Shown here: piece after piece, positions 50,808-58,859 of the stretch
Position numbering within the stretch: the first letter of the stretch is position 1
Layout: the number at the start of each line of letters is the position of its first letter
NCBI GenBank assembly: GCA_035642125.1
Contig: DASQSZ010000034.1
Location: forward strand, 3,921 to 67,920
Direction of reading: 5' to 3'
Source of the DNA: CALAED01 sp937891035
Lineage (GTDB): Bacteria > Actinomycetota > Actinomycetes > Streptosporangiales > Streptosporangiaceae
Length of the DNA stretch: 64,000 nucleotides
Translations under genes and position numbers: made by a program
Notes under the pieces: model-generated
What the model was told of the DNA's origin: nothing
The model's input: only the letters and a program-made list of their open reading frames with translations
Database searches by the model: none

Positions 50808-50867
50808 CTACATCCAGCGAATGTTCGGCCGGCCGCCGAGATCCTTCTTCGCCACGAGGTACCGCAG
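50808..50867 (-). pseudogene. Duplicated 3' end of the terminase gene
   Basis: The minus strand reads LRYLVAKKDLGGRPNIRWM and a stop. The intact large terminase 760 bp away ends LRYVVAHRDLRGRPNIRWM and a stop; 13 of the last 17 residues match. There is no start or body, so it is a remnant. Confidence 0.8.
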
Positions 50868-50871
50868 CCGC

Positions 50872-51171
50872 TCACGGCTTCGGCTCCGCGTGCTCGGCGC
50901 GTCGTCTGCCGCACCAGCACACTTCGAACTTGGCCATCGGCGGCCGTTCGAACGGATGTCGGGGGAACAGCGCGTCGCACGACGAATAGTGCATGACGTC
51001 GCCCGTATATAGCTCCCAGTCACCGGTCTTCTTGTCCCACCAGCCATGCCGATGATCGGCGGTCACGAAGGCCATGGTGTAGCCCCCGTTCGACCAGGCG
51101 CGAAGGATGTCGAGCCCGGTGGACCGGGCGATACGCCGCGTCGACCGGGCGCTCAGGACCGACGCGCTCAT
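50872..51171 (-). CDS. Hypothetical protein inside the terminase-flanked cassette
   Basis: A 99-residue protein, MSASVLSARSTRRIARSTGL, with FVTADHRHGWWDKKTGDWEL and a C-terminal CWCGRRR. Ribosome site weak (GAGAG). ATG 51075 is an alternative start. Unknown function. Confidence 0.55.
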   Translation of the reverse strand: MSASVLSARSTRRIARSTGLDILRAWSNGGYTMAFVTADHRHGWWDKKTGDWELYTGDVMHYSSCDALFPRHPFERPPMAKFEVCWCGRRRAEHAEPKP

Positions 51172-51276
51172 GCGCGGCTCTCGCTCGTGCGACGACACTG
51201 CCGCACGCGCCGTCTGCTCGCGCGCTCGTCGAGCCGGGCGTTCAGGAACTCCACAAGCTCCACCGTCAGCCCCCAA

Positions 51277-51576
51277 TCACGTCACATCTCGTGGCGTTCG
51301 AAACTGGTAGATCCGGTATCCGTCGTCGGTGACATGGTCGGTCCAGCGGTAGTCGGCGGTCGGCGGCAACAGCCGGAAGGACGGGCCCTCTATGTCGGCC
51401 ATCAGCCACGAGATCGGGGCCGGTTCGGGCTGCCGCCAGACGTACGGGAGTTGGGGCCAGCGGAACCGCTTCCCGTCGTTGAGGCCGCCGCGCAACTCAA
51501 TCAGGTACGGCTTGTCGGCCCACTCGTCGCGGTTGAGGTCGCGTAGATCGGTCACCCACAACCCTCCTACATCCAC
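51277..51576 (-). CDS. Hypothetical protein inside the terminase-flanked cassette
   Basis: A 99-residue protein rich in Trp, Tyr and Pro: MDVGGLWVTDLRDLNRDEWA, YLIELRGGLNDGKRFRWPQL and YRIYQFRTPRDVT at the end. The start overlaps the end of the terminase gene by 10 bp. Small one-domain protein of unknown function. Confidence 0.68.
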   Translation of the reverse strand: MDVGGLWVTDLRDLNRDEWADKPYLIELRGGLNDGKRFRWPQLPYVWRQPEPAPISWLMADIEGPSFRLLPPTADYRWTDHVTDDGYRIYQFRTPRDVT

Positions 51577-52955
51577 CGAATATTCGGCCGACCCCGCAAA
51601 TCCCGATGCGCCACCACATACCGCAACGCATCACACCCGTCGTCCTGGTCCTTAACAGGCTCCTCCTTCAGCTGACCGCCCGGCTTCACCGCCCACACAT
51701 AGCCCGGAATCTCCTCCGCCGTACACGCCGGCCGCTTATCGTCCACCAGCTGCTGATCCCGCTCCACCACACTGTCCCGAAGAATGGCCAGCCGCGGCCG
51801 ACCGTCACCCGCGACCTTCAGCCGGGACTGTCCGGCCTGCAGCCCGGCCAGAACCTTCTTGTTCGCCGGCACGGTGGACATCCCCAGGTGCTTTTGCAGG
51901 GTGGCCCGCCCTTCGGCGTCGTGGTCGCAGATCACCGCGCGCGGCGGCGGCTCGATCCAGCGGCGCCGGCCGTGCGCGATGGCGGTGGCGAGCGGTTCGT
52001 CCTCGAGCTGGGCGACGCCGGGCACCGGCTCGGTGACGATCGAGAGGATTTGTTTCGCGTGGTCCTCGACGAGGCGCCGGGTGTGGAAGATCTCCCGGTA
52101 AAGGAACAGGCGGCCGTCGGGATCTTCAGCCCAATTCTGCAAGACGAACGGGTGGGTGTAGCCGAAGTCCACTGACCACCAGCGGGGCCAGGCGTCGGGG
52201 ATGGGGAACCGGTCGACCAGGTGCAGTGCGGGGTCCCAGCCCTCATAGATGAGGCCTTCGGCGGCGACCCAGAGGCCTTTGCGGAGGCGGAGGTAGCGGA
52301 CGCCGGTGAGCTTGTCCAGCTTGCCTTCGATGTAGGCCCGGCCGGCCTCGGTCATGGTGCCGGCGTCGGTGAAGTAGATCGGGTTGTCCTCGTGCCGGGA
52401 TTCGAGGAAACGCGTGGCGCCGCGGTCGCAACGCTGCTTCAGCCAATGCGTTGGCTGGGCCGGGTTGGTGTCGGCCATCAGCTGCTGGTAGGGCAGTCGG
52501 CCGTTGCGGAGCCGGGTGGTGATGGCCTCCCAGTCGTCCTCGATCAGCTCGATGGCCTCTTGGACGAAGCAGACGTCGTACTCCGACGACATGATCTTCG
52601 TTGCTTTGTCCATGCCGCCGACGGTGATGGTGGAGCCGTTGCGGTAGCGGTATTGGGCGGCTTCTTGCTGGCTGCCGCCGTACCAGCGGACCTCGCCGTG
52701 TGCGAGGGCTTCCTTGGCGACGTGTTCGCGCCAGGTGACGAGGGCGGTGGAGCCGAGCGACACCTGGGTTTTCCGGACGATCAAGGCCCGCATGCCCGGG
52801 TATTTGAGGGCTTGGAGGTGGAGTTTTTCTAGGCAGGCGCGTGATTTTCCGGTGCCGGCGGGGCCGGATAGGAGAATTTCGGGGGCGCGGTTTTCGAGCA
52901 GCTGCTTGGCGGCGCCGCGGGGTTGGTAGGTGTGGGTGACCGTCGCGATGGTCAT
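51567..52955 (-). CDS. Terminase large subunit
   Basis: A 462-residue packaging motor. The ATPase domain has Walker A LLSGPAGTGKS (Lys37) and Walker B DVCFVQE (about 127-133). The nuclease domain begins with WWSVDFGYTHPF and later has VICDHDAEG and the C-terminal DDGCDALRY, supplying metal-binding acids. It cuts and pumps DNA through the portal. ATG overlaps the stop of the next upstream gene (ATGA). Confidence 0.93.
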   Translation of the reverse strand: MTIATVTHTYQPRGAAKQLLENRAPEILLSGPAGTGKSRACLEKLHLQALKYPGMRALIVRKTQVSLGSTALVTWREHVAKEALAHGEVRWYGGSQQEAAQYRYRNGSTITVGGMDKATKIMSSEYDVCFVQEAIELIEDDWEAITTRLRNGRLPYQQLMADTNPAQPTHWLKQRCDRGATRFLESRHEDNPIYFTDAGTMTEAGRAYIEGKLDKLTGVRYLRLRKGLWVAAEGLIYEGWDPALHLVDRFPIPDAWPRWWSVDFGYTHPFVLQNWAEDPDGRLFLYREIFHTRRLVEDHAKQILSIVTEPVPGVAQLEDEPLATAIAHGRRRWIEPPPRAVICDHDAEGRATLQKHLGMSTVPANKKVLAGLQAGQSRLKVAGDGRPRLAILRDSVVERDQQLVDDKRPACTAEEIPGYVWAVKPGGQLKEEPVKDQDDGCDALRYVVAHRDLRGRPNIRWM

Positions 52956-53167
52956 ACCAGCACGCTGGGCTCATCGACGTCGGCGCGCACCACAGGGCGG
53001 CCGTACACCGTGCCGGGACCCTTGAGCAGATCGTGCGGCAGGATGATCGCGCGGATCTGAATGCCCGCGGCCTCGAGACGCCCGATCATGATGAGCACGG
53101 GGGCCATCTCGGCGAACTCGCCGAATTCCTTGCGGAAGGCGTCGTGGTAGGGGTCTGGCGTGGTCAT
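52952..53167 (-). CDS. Small phage protein
   Basis: A 71-residue protein, MTTPDPYHDAFRKEFGEFAE, with a hydrophobic middle (PVLIMIGRLEAAGIQI). It is coupled to the terminase gene by ATGA overlap. Function unknown. Confidence 0.72.
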   Translation of the reverse strand: MTTPDPYHDAFRKEFGEFAEMAPVLIMIGRLEAAGIQIRAIILPHDLLKGPGTVYGRPVVRADVDEPSVLV

Positions 53168-53189
53168 ACCCGGATGGTACGGCGGGGGG

Positions 53190-53636
53190 CTATTCGCAGG
53201 TGTTGTCGTGCATCGGGCCGCACGTGCGCGCCGGGATCGTCGCCACATGTGTCGAGGTGGCGGGCGCCGGCTCCGGCTCGTCTGGTTCGTCGGTCGGTGC
53301 GGGCTCGCCACCGCTGTGCCCACCGGTCTCGTTCTCCTTGGGCTGCTCGGCGGGGCGCGGGCGCGGCCTTGTGGGGTGGTCGCCGATGTCGGTGGTGGAC
53401 ACGGGTTGCACCGCCGGGCCGGTGGTGGTCGGTGTCCCGGTAGGCGAGGCGGTCGAGGTCGACACGCCGGGGTCGGCTGAGCTCGAGGCGTCGGTGATCA
53501 CCGAGGTTGAACTGGCCGGCGCGTCGCCGACGTAGGAGCCGACCGTGAACGTGGTGGTGAAGGCGATTAACCCGGCCGCCGCGATGGTGGCGAGGCGGAG
53601 TGGGTGGGCGCGGAGTTCGCCGGGAAGGCTGCGCAT
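53190..53636 (-). CDS. Exported or membrane-anchored Thr/Pro-rich protein
   Basis: A 148-residue protein. A basic N-terminus (MRSLPGELRAHPLRL) precedes one hydrophobic helix (ATIAAAGLIAFTTTFTVGSY), then about 100 residues of Ser/Thr/Pro/Glu-rich linker and a C-terminal CGPMHDNTC. ATG 53636 has GGGGGGAAA upstream. It lies between the terminase subunit genes, unusual for an exported protein; probably a lysogenic-conversion or exclusion gene. Confidence 0.75.
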   Translation of the reverse strand: MRSLPGELRAHPLRLATIAAAGLIAFTTTFTVGSYVGDAPASSTSVITDASSSADPGVSTSTASPTGTPTTTGPAVQPVSTTDIGDHPTRPRPRPAEQPKENETGGHSGGEPAPTDEPDEPEPAPATSTHVATIPARTCGPMHDNTCE

Positions 53637-53719
53637 TCTGGTGTTTCCCCCCATCTGTGTCGTGGTGTTGGACGCGGCCGGCCGGCGCCAGGTTCATCCT
53701 CACCCCGGGTGCCGGTGTG

Positions 53720-54244
53720 CTATTTCGGGACGGCTGGCAGGCCGAGGTGTGCTCGGACGATGTCGGCGCTGCGATCACCGCTCTGGTTTGGGCACGACTG
53801 GCTCGCCTGGAAGTAGCCGCCGACAGTCGTGACGTCGCGGAGCTGCTTGATGCAGTAGTTCAGGGCCCGGTCGGAGTCAATCAGGTCCTGCATCGCTGCG
53901 CGCGCCTCGGCAGGCCATGGGGCGGGCGGGTGCTCCAGCTCGTGGATCATCTTGGTCAGCACACCAGGCAGTTTCCGGCACGCGGCCAGTGCGCGACGTT
54001 CCATGGCCGGGGTGTACTCGCCCCACCTCTCGACCACGATGCAGTCGTCCCAGAGGCTGTTCCACGGCTTGACGACGGCGAGGTAGTACTTGGCGGCGGC
54101 CTGCCTGCTCATCGGCGCCGCCGTGGAGGCGCTCGGGGCGGCGGCGGCCGGGCGCGCCGTGTCGGCCGGCGCAGTAGATGTGGCTGCGCCGCACCCGGCG
54201 GTGAGCGTGACGGCCAGGACGGTGGTGATTAACGCGGGTCGCAT
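53720..54244 (-). CDS. Phage-encoded lipoprotein
   Basis: A 174-residue protein with a signal peptide ending in the lipobox LTAGC (Cys18), an Ala/Pro/Ser linker, then a helical domain with four cysteines (DDCIVVERWGEY, ACRKLPG, NYCIKQL, SQSCPNQ). It would be anchored on the outer side of the membrane. ATG has GGGGGAA in front. Phage lipoproteins often block superinfection; that role here is an inference. Confidence 0.82.
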   Translation of the reverse strand: MRPALITTVLAVTLTAGCGAATSTAPADTARPAAAAPSASTAAPMSRQAAAKYYLAVVKPWNSLWDDCIVVERWGEYTPAMERRALAACRKLPGVLTKMIHELEHPPAPWPAEARAAMQDLIDSDRALNYCIKQLRDVTTVGGYFQASQSCPNQSGDRSADIVRAHLGLPAVPK

Positions 54245-54319
54245 GGTTCCCCCGGGGGTTTGTGGATGCGGTCGGCTATGTGACGTGTGATCTACGTAAC
54301 CGGTTGGCAGGCTCGTCTC

Positions 54320-54892
54320 TCACAACTGCTCCAGATCCACACCCACAATGTTGTAGTTCAACGTCACACCCGTCTCCGCCTTCACCGGCGCATCCAAACC
54401 CAACAGGGCCGCCCGCCGCGCCTGGATCTTCAACAACGTCTCCACCGCGCGCAGCACCGGCGCGTCATCCTTCAACGGCTCGATCCGCGCGGCCTTCGGA
54501 TGCCCGTCCTCATCGAGCAGGATGTTGCCGGCCCCGTCGGTGGCGTACTCCACCACCCGGTACACGATCTTGCTGCCGGACACGACGACGTGTTCACGTT
54601 CGAGCACGGCCAGGGCGGCGTTGTGCATCGTGTCGAGGCGTTCTAGCTCGAGCTGGCGGACATCCGCGGCCGGCTCGGCCACTGTCGCCTTCAGCGCCCG
54701 CTGCACTGCCTCGTGCGCTGAGGCGGCCTCCATGCCCAGCTCGGCGGCGATAGCCCGGTAGGACAGGCCGCGGGAGCGGAGACGGGCTGCTTCGGCGTCG
54801 CGTTTGGCGGTGGCGAGGCTGCGGGTGAAGCGGCCGCGTCCGTCGCGTGTCAGGGCGGTCTGGTGTTCGGCTGGTGACTGCTCGCCGGTCAT
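54320..54892 (-). CDS. Terminase small subunit-like HTH protein
   Basis: A 190-residue protein beginning MTGEQSPAEHQTALTRDGRG. A helix-turn-helix (about 35-60: AARLRSRGLSYRAIAAELGM) precedes a long helical region and a short beta end. Size, HTH and place upstream of TerL fit the DNA-recognition subunit. The start overlaps the preceding stop (ATGA). Confidence 0.78.
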   Translation of the reverse strand: MTGEQSPAEHQTALTRDGRGRFTRSLATAKRDAEAARLRSRGLSYRAIAAELGMEAASAHEAVQRALKATVAEPAADVRQLELERLDTMHNAALAVLEREHVVVSGSKIVYRVVEYATDGAGNILLDEDGHPKAARIEPLKDDAPVLRAVETLLKIQARRAALLGLDAPVKAETGVTLNYNIVGVDLEQL

Positions 54893-55161
54893 CGGGTGGC
54901 CGCCGGGTCGAGCGCGCCGCACGCGTTGTCCGGCAGCGGATCACCGTCGACGTGCTCGACGACCCACGAGGCGCGCGGGTTGTCGCCATCGACCTCGACG
55001 AGCGCGCCCACGGTCCACGTGGCGGGCCGCGGGTCCTGGCCGGCCGGGACGGCGAGTCTGGTGAGGTCGTCGTCGATGAGGGTGGCGCCGCACCAGGCGC
55101 AGCGTTGGCGGAGGTGGTGGCCGACGGTGATGTCGGGGCCGGCGATGTGGATGACGCTCAT
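54889..55161 (-). CDS. Small phage protein with Cys motif
   Basis: A 90-residue protein: MSVIHIAGPDITVGHHLRQR, CAWCG at about 21-25 and NACGAL near the end, a possible metal site. ATGA overlaps on both sides. Confidence 0.72.
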   Translation of the reverse strand: MSVIHIAGPDITVGHHLRQRCAWCGATLIDDDLTRLAVPAGQDPRPATWTVGALVEVDGDNPRASWVVEHVDGDPLPDNACGALDPAATR

Positions 55162-55361
55162 CGTTCGGCGTCCTGACGGAAGGCATCGGCGGCCGCCGAA
55201 ACGACCTGCTCGACGGTGAGCGCCGAACCCTCAACGGTGACCTTCAGGTGAACGCCGGCGCCCTGCATGGTCGTGAACTCGACGTTGGCGTAATAGACGC
55301 CGAGGAGCTTGGCAGAGATCTCGTCGAGGAGGGCGCTGTCGTTGTGGGATTGGTCGCTCAT
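55158..55361 (-). CDS. Small phage protein
   Basis: A 67-residue acidic protein, MSDQSHNDSALLDEISAKLL, with ALTVEQVVSAAADAF. Coupled to its neighbours by ATGA overlaps. Function unknown. Confidence 0.7.
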   Translation of the reverse strand: MSDQSHNDSALLDEISAKLLGVYYANVEFTTMQGAGVHLKVTVEGSALTVEQVVSAAADAFRQDAER

Positions 55362-55783
55362 GGGGTGTCCAGGAGGTAGGGCTGGCGGCAGGGGGCGAGC
55401 CGGTAGGGGCCGAGGGTGGGTTCGTTGGCGTGGATGTGGGGCGCGGTGCAGTGGGGGCAGTGGTCGATGACGAGCAGCGCGCGGCCGGTGGACTTCGAGA
55501 CCACAAGGCGGGCGGGGACGCGCTGTCGGATGAGGCAGATGTTGACGAGTTTGCGTCGTTTGGGTTGGACGGTGTGGTCGCAGATGATGGCGCAGCGGCG
55601 GCAGGTGCCGCGGTCTTCGGGGTGGTGGCAGCGGGCGCATCGGGGGTGGCAGGTGACCTGGGGGAGTTTGTCGGGGTTGACGGGCCAGCGTGGGGCGTAG
55701 GTGGGTGGCTTTGGGGGTTGTTTGGGTGGGGTGTTCCAGTTGGTGGGGAGGGTGGCCCAGGGGTCTCGGGTGAGGGTGGTCAT
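55358..55783 (-). CDS. Phage zinc-finger protein
   Basis: A 141-residue protein. After TRDPWATLPTNWNTPPKQPP there is a cluster CHPRCARCHHPEDRGTCRRC and a later DHCPHCTAPHIH, probably two zinc ribbons. The RDPWATLP motif also ends the product of the gene at 57,666, suggesting a shared peptide module. Confidence 0.72.
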   Translation of the reverse strand: MTTLTRDPWATLPTNWNTPPKQPPKPPTYAPRWPVNPDKLPQVTCHPRCARCHHPEDRGTCRRCAIICDHTVQPKRRKLVNICLIRQRVPARLVVSKSTGRALLVIDHCPHCTAPHIHANEPTLGPYRLAPCRQPYLLDTP

Positions 55784-56052
55784 GTCCGGGCTCCGCATCG
55801 GGCGAGGGCTTCCCAGGAGTCGACCGTGGGTCGTCGCCTGATCCATGTGCGAGGGCGGCCGCGGGTGCGTTCTTGCCATGCCTCGTAGGGGCCGCGGGTG
55901 GCGAGTTTGTTGAGGAGCTGGTCGAGGTCGGCACGGCCGATGCGGTTTCGGAACAGGTCTTTGGCGATGTGGGTTCGGGTGACGCCTCGGGGGTCTTCGG
56001 TGTTGTCGATGTAGTCGCTGAGGCGATCGAGGTCGGTGGGTATGAGCTTCAC
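55780..56052 (-). CDS. Short paralogue of the DUF3987 C-terminal winged helix
   Basis: A 90-residue protein, MKLIPTDLDRLSDYIDNTED. The segment IAKDLFRNRIGRADLDQLL matches IAKDLFRNHKSRTDLDRLL in the C-terminus of the DUF3987 protein encoded 350 bp upstream, and both end with GRP-x-(T)-I-x-RR-P. It is likely a stand-alone DNA-binding domain derived by duplication. Confidence 0.78.
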   Translation of the reverse strand: MKLIPTDLDRLSDYIDNTEDPRGVTRTHIAKDLFRNRIGRADLDQLLNKLATRGPYEAWQERTRGRPRTWIRRRPTVDSWEALARCGART

Positions 56053-56275
56053 GAGGGGCCTCTCAAGGGGTGTTTGTGCAGGTCAGGACTTTCGTAGCAA
56101 TACCCCGCATTACCCCGCAGCGCTGTTTTTGGGGTTTTAGCAGGTCAGTGGGCTTAGGTCGCTTTTCACGCTTTTCCCGCAGGGTTGTGGGTGAGGGGGG
56201 TGGGTCAGGCGCGCGAGAATATGAAGTAAGTAAGTAATTACATTCCCTGTTCAGAGTGCATCTCTGTCCATCTGT

Positions 56276-56291
56276 TCGAACATTCGTTCTC
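56276..56291. promoter_or_regulatory. LexA-like box
   Basis: TCGAACATTCGTTCTC: the left half and spacing match the SOS consensus TCGAAC-N4-GTTCGA; the right half is GTTC followed by TC. It could link phage expression to DNA damage. Confidence 0.5.
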
Positions 56292-56294
56292 CGG

Positions 56295-56303
56295 TTATCC
56301 ACA
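56295..56303 (+). promoter_or_regulatory. DnaA box
   Basis: TTATCCACA, a perfect match to the bacterial DnaA consensus, flanked by AT-rich DNA in the phage intergenic region next to the replication-type DUF3987 gene. Confidence 0.65.
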
Positions 56304-56403
56304 GGCTGTGCACTCCTGCGTGTCCGCAGCGTCGACTTAAGCTGAATAAGCGTGATAAGCCTGCTGGCCTGCGAAAACCGTTGCGGGAAAAGGGTCACGG
56401 CAC

Positions 56404-57669
56404 TTACCCCGCAGTCCATGGGTTGGCGTCGGTCGGCGCGGGCTTGCGGCGGAAGATGGTCGCGGGCCGGCCGCCGGTCGGAAGCTCGGCGGACTCGTAC
56501 TCCTCCATGCCGGTCAGCAGATCCAGTAGCCGGTCGAGGTCGGTGCGGGACTTGTGGTTGCGGAACAGGTCCTTGGCGATCCGGTTGCGGCTGACACCTT
56601 TGAGGCCGTGGCCGTCGACGTATTCCATGAGCCGGCCGAGGTCGGGGTTTCCGCCGCTGCCGCCGAAGACGTAGTCGATGGTGGCGCGTACGTAGTTCCA
56701 GGCGGCGAGCGCCGCGATCAGGTGCTGCTCGTCGACTTCGTCGCGGCCGTCGAGCAGGGTGTAGATGACCGATAGGCGGATGACCTGGGGGACGGCGCGG
56801 GCGCAGATCCAGGCGACGGGGCCTTCGGGGAGGTTCTCGGGGGTGAGCTCGTCGTAGTAGTGGTGCCACAGCTTGCGGGCCGCGGGTGTGCGGGTGATGC
56901 GGCCGACGTTGCGGGTGCGCTGCTTGACGTCCTTGAGGCTGGCGGCGAGGTAGGCGAGGACGTCGTCGGGGATTCCACCGCCGTCGGGGAGCCGTTTGGA
57001 GCGCACGGAGTAGACGGGCAGGAAGCGGTTGATGGTGCCGCCGGCCATATCGGCCGCGGTGAGTTTGGCGACGAGCTCGGTGGGGGTGATCTGGCCGATG
57101 ACGCCGATGTGGTGGCCTGTGGCGGTGAGGGCGTTGACCTTGCGGGTGAGGGTTTGGAGGCGTTTGCCGTCCCAGACGTCGCGGATGATGGGCGCGAGGG
57201 CGTTGCCTTCTTTGCGGGCACGGGTGAGCACGCTGGCGAATTCGGCCTCGATGATGATGCGGCGTTTGTCGTGGACGCCTTCGTCGAAGCCGTCGGCTTC
57301 GGGGTCGAGGCCGTTGCCGTCGCGGACGAGTTCGATGAGGCCTTCGGGGGTGGATAGGCCGGAGACGATGTTGGTGGTGGCGAAGGTGATGTCGGCGGTT
57401 TCGAGGACGCGGGAGATGGCGTTCCAGCTGGTGCCTTTCATGCCGTTGGCGGTGGGGCCGACGATGAGGGGCCACAATCTGGCGGGGTGGATGGCGTCGC
57501 CGGCGAACATGTGGGCTTGGGGTTTGAGGTAGATGCCGGTGGCGGCGAGGAAGGTGAACAGGACTGCGGCGCGGCTGGCTTCGGTGTGGGGGTCGATGAG
57601 GTGTACGGCTTCGCCGGGGAGGCCGTGGAGGGCTGTTTCGGGGAGGCGGGGTGGTGGGGCTGTGGTCAT
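56404..57669 (-). CDS. DUF3987 replication-type protein
   Basis: A 421-residue protein. The N-terminal half contains a degenerate P-loop region (LIVGPTANGMKGTSW), IIIEAEFASVLTRA (acidic Walker B-like) and IGVIGQITPTEL. The C-terminal 75 residues are a winged-helix domain. DUF3987 proteins resemble primase/helicase ATPases and are found on phages and plasmids. Together with the DnaA box just downstream, this suggests phage replication initiation. Confidence 0.85.
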   Translation of the reverse strand: MTTAPPPRLPETALHGLPGEAVHLIDPHTEASRAAVLFTFLAATGIYLKPQAHMFAGDAIHPARLWPLIVGPTANGMKGTSWNAISRVLETADITFATTNIVSGLSTPEGLIELVRDGNGLDPEADGFDEGVHDKRRIIIEAEFASVLTRARKEGNALAPIIRDVWDGKRLQTLTRKVNALTATGHHIGVIGQITPTELVAKLTAADMAGGTINRFLPVYSVRSKRLPDGGGIPDDVLAYLAASLKDVKQRTRNVGRITRTPAARKLWHHYYDELTPENLPEGPVAWICARAVPQVIRLSVIYTLLDGRDEVDEQHLIAALAAWNYVRATIDYVFGGSGGNPDLGRLMEYVDGHGLKGVSRNRIAKDLFRNHKSRTDLDRLLDLLTGMEEYESAELPTGGRPATIFRRKPAPTDANPWTAG

Positions 57670-58034
57670 GCGGCGGCGCCGGGTGGGAGTGTCGCCCAGG
57701 GGTCGCGCGGCTCCTCGGGTTTCGGGGCCGGTTCCGGGCGGCTCATGCCGTAGCGTTCGCGGGCCGCTCGGCGGAGCTCGGCGAGCTGTTCGGGGGTGTG
57801 GTGGGGATATCGGAGGGCTTCGAGTTCGGCGTGGGTGGGGGTGATGGGGGCGGCGGTGCCGGCTTGTTCGTTGAGGACTTGGGCGCGGCCGACGTCGACG
57901 CCGGCGTCGAAGAAGAGGCGGGCGGCGTCGTTCCAGCCGCGGCGGTAGTTGTCTTCGTCCCGTTCGGCTTGGCTGGTGATGGCGTCCACGAGGGCCTGCG
58001 CCTGGGCGGCGGTGTGGTTTTGGGTGGTGCTCAT
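57666..58034 (-). CDS. Phage hypothetical protein
   Basis: A 122-residue acidic helical protein, MSTTQNHTAAQAQALVDAIT, ending with RDPWATLPPGAAA, a tail motif shared with the zinc-finger protein at 55,358. ATG follows GGGGGA. It overlaps the DUF3987 start (ATGA). Confidence 0.74.
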   Translation of the reverse strand: MSTTQNHTAAQAQALVDAITSQAERDEDNYRRGWNDAARLFFDAGVDVGRAQVLNEQAGTAAPITPTHAELEALRYPHHTPEQLAELRRAARERYGMSRPEPAPKPEEPRDPWATLPPGAAA

Positions 58035-58113
58035 CGGTCCCCCTGTGGCTGGTGTGGTTTGGAGGGTGTGGTCCTCCCTGGGGTTTCTTGCGGTGCGGGA
58101 AGGGGGCCGCGGC

Positions 58114-58455
58114 TTAGAACGGGCCGTCGCCGTCGAGGTCCGGCTCGTCGCGGTCGTACGGCTCGTGCTCGACGCGCGGAGTGGCGGACTCGAGCTCCCA
58201 GCGGTGGACGGGCTCGGGGCGGGCGTGGCGGGCGAATGCCTTGGCGATCTGTTCGGTGGTGGGGTGGATTCCGTAGAGCGCCTTGGGGTTGAACAGGTGG
58301 GTGTCGGTGAAGGTCCCGTTTTCGCCGGGGATGTCGATGCGGATGAATCCATCGCCGGCCAGTTCGGCTTCGGTGACGTAGCCGCCGAATCGTTTGTGTC
58401 CGAAGAGTTCGACGATGGCCCATTGGGCGAAGGCCTGGTTGGTCTGGTCGGTCAT
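58114..58455 (-). CDS. Phage hypothetical protein
   Basis: A 113-residue protein, MTDQTNQAFAQWAIVELFGH, with GYVTEAELAGDGFIRIDIPG and an acidic C-terminus (DEPDLDGDGPF). This form (AIVELFGHKRFGGYVTEAEL) is typical of small acidic proteins seen in many phages; function unknown. Confidence 0.78.
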   Translation of the reverse strand: MTDQTNQAFAQWAIVELFGHKRFGGYVTEAELAGDGFIRIDIPGENGTFTDTHLFNPKALYGIHPTTEQIAKAFARHARPEPVHRWELESATPRVEHEPYDRDEPDLDGDGPF

Positions 58456-58859
58456 GGCGTGTACTTCCGGGTAGGGATTCCAGCGCGTTCGGCGGCGTTG
58501 GCGCAGTGGGTGGCGCCGTGGGTTCCGTGGGTGCCTGGTTGGTGGCAGCGCCGGTCGGTGCACGGGTTGATGAAGGCGAGGCACAGGTCGGCGCCGAGGC
58601 CGACCATGTGGGCGTTGCGGAGGAAGCCGGCGCGGCGGCCGTGCTCACGCCAGTCGGCGGGATGGGGTTCGGCCTTGATTGCGTATTCCTGTGCCCACTC
58701 GTCGGCCATGGCGTCTGCGCCGCGCGGGCAGGCGCCATGCACGAGGATGACGTCGCGCAGCTCGTAGCCGGACTGATAGACCGCGTCGTCAAGGCAATCC
58801 CAGAGGCGGCCCTTGTCAGTCCAGGTGCGGGAGCCGGTGATCACGATGCGGTACGTCAT
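58452..58859 (-). CDS. SLOG-domain protein (DUF2493/YspA-like)
   Basis: A 135-residue Rossmann-like protein. VITGSRTWTD at about 5-14 and ILVHGACPRGADAMADEWA at about 38-56 are the two phosphate-binding motifs of the SLOG family. It binds nucleotides or their derivatives; related domains sense signals in anti-phage defence. The C-terminus has two Cys/His clusters (CTDRRCHQPG, THCANAAE). Confidence 0.86.
   Translation of the reverse strand: MTYRIVITGSRTWTDKGRLWDCLDDAVYQSGYELRDVILVHGACPRGADAMADEWAQEYAIKAEPHPADWREHGRRAGFLRNAHMVGLGADLCLAFINPCTDRRCHQPGTHGTHGATHCANAAERAGIPTRKYTP

Larger units (their letters stand above)
56053..56403. promoter_or_regulatory. Control/origin-like intergenic region of the phage
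   Basis: The only long gap (351 bp) in the phage module. It is strikingly AT-rich around 56,215-56,340, with AAGT repeated three times. It contains a DnaA-box match, a LexA-like palindrome and three copies of TACCCCGCA (two near 56,100-56,118, one at 56,405). It probably holds the promoter of the terminase-side operon and may be a replication origin. Confidence 0.6.
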
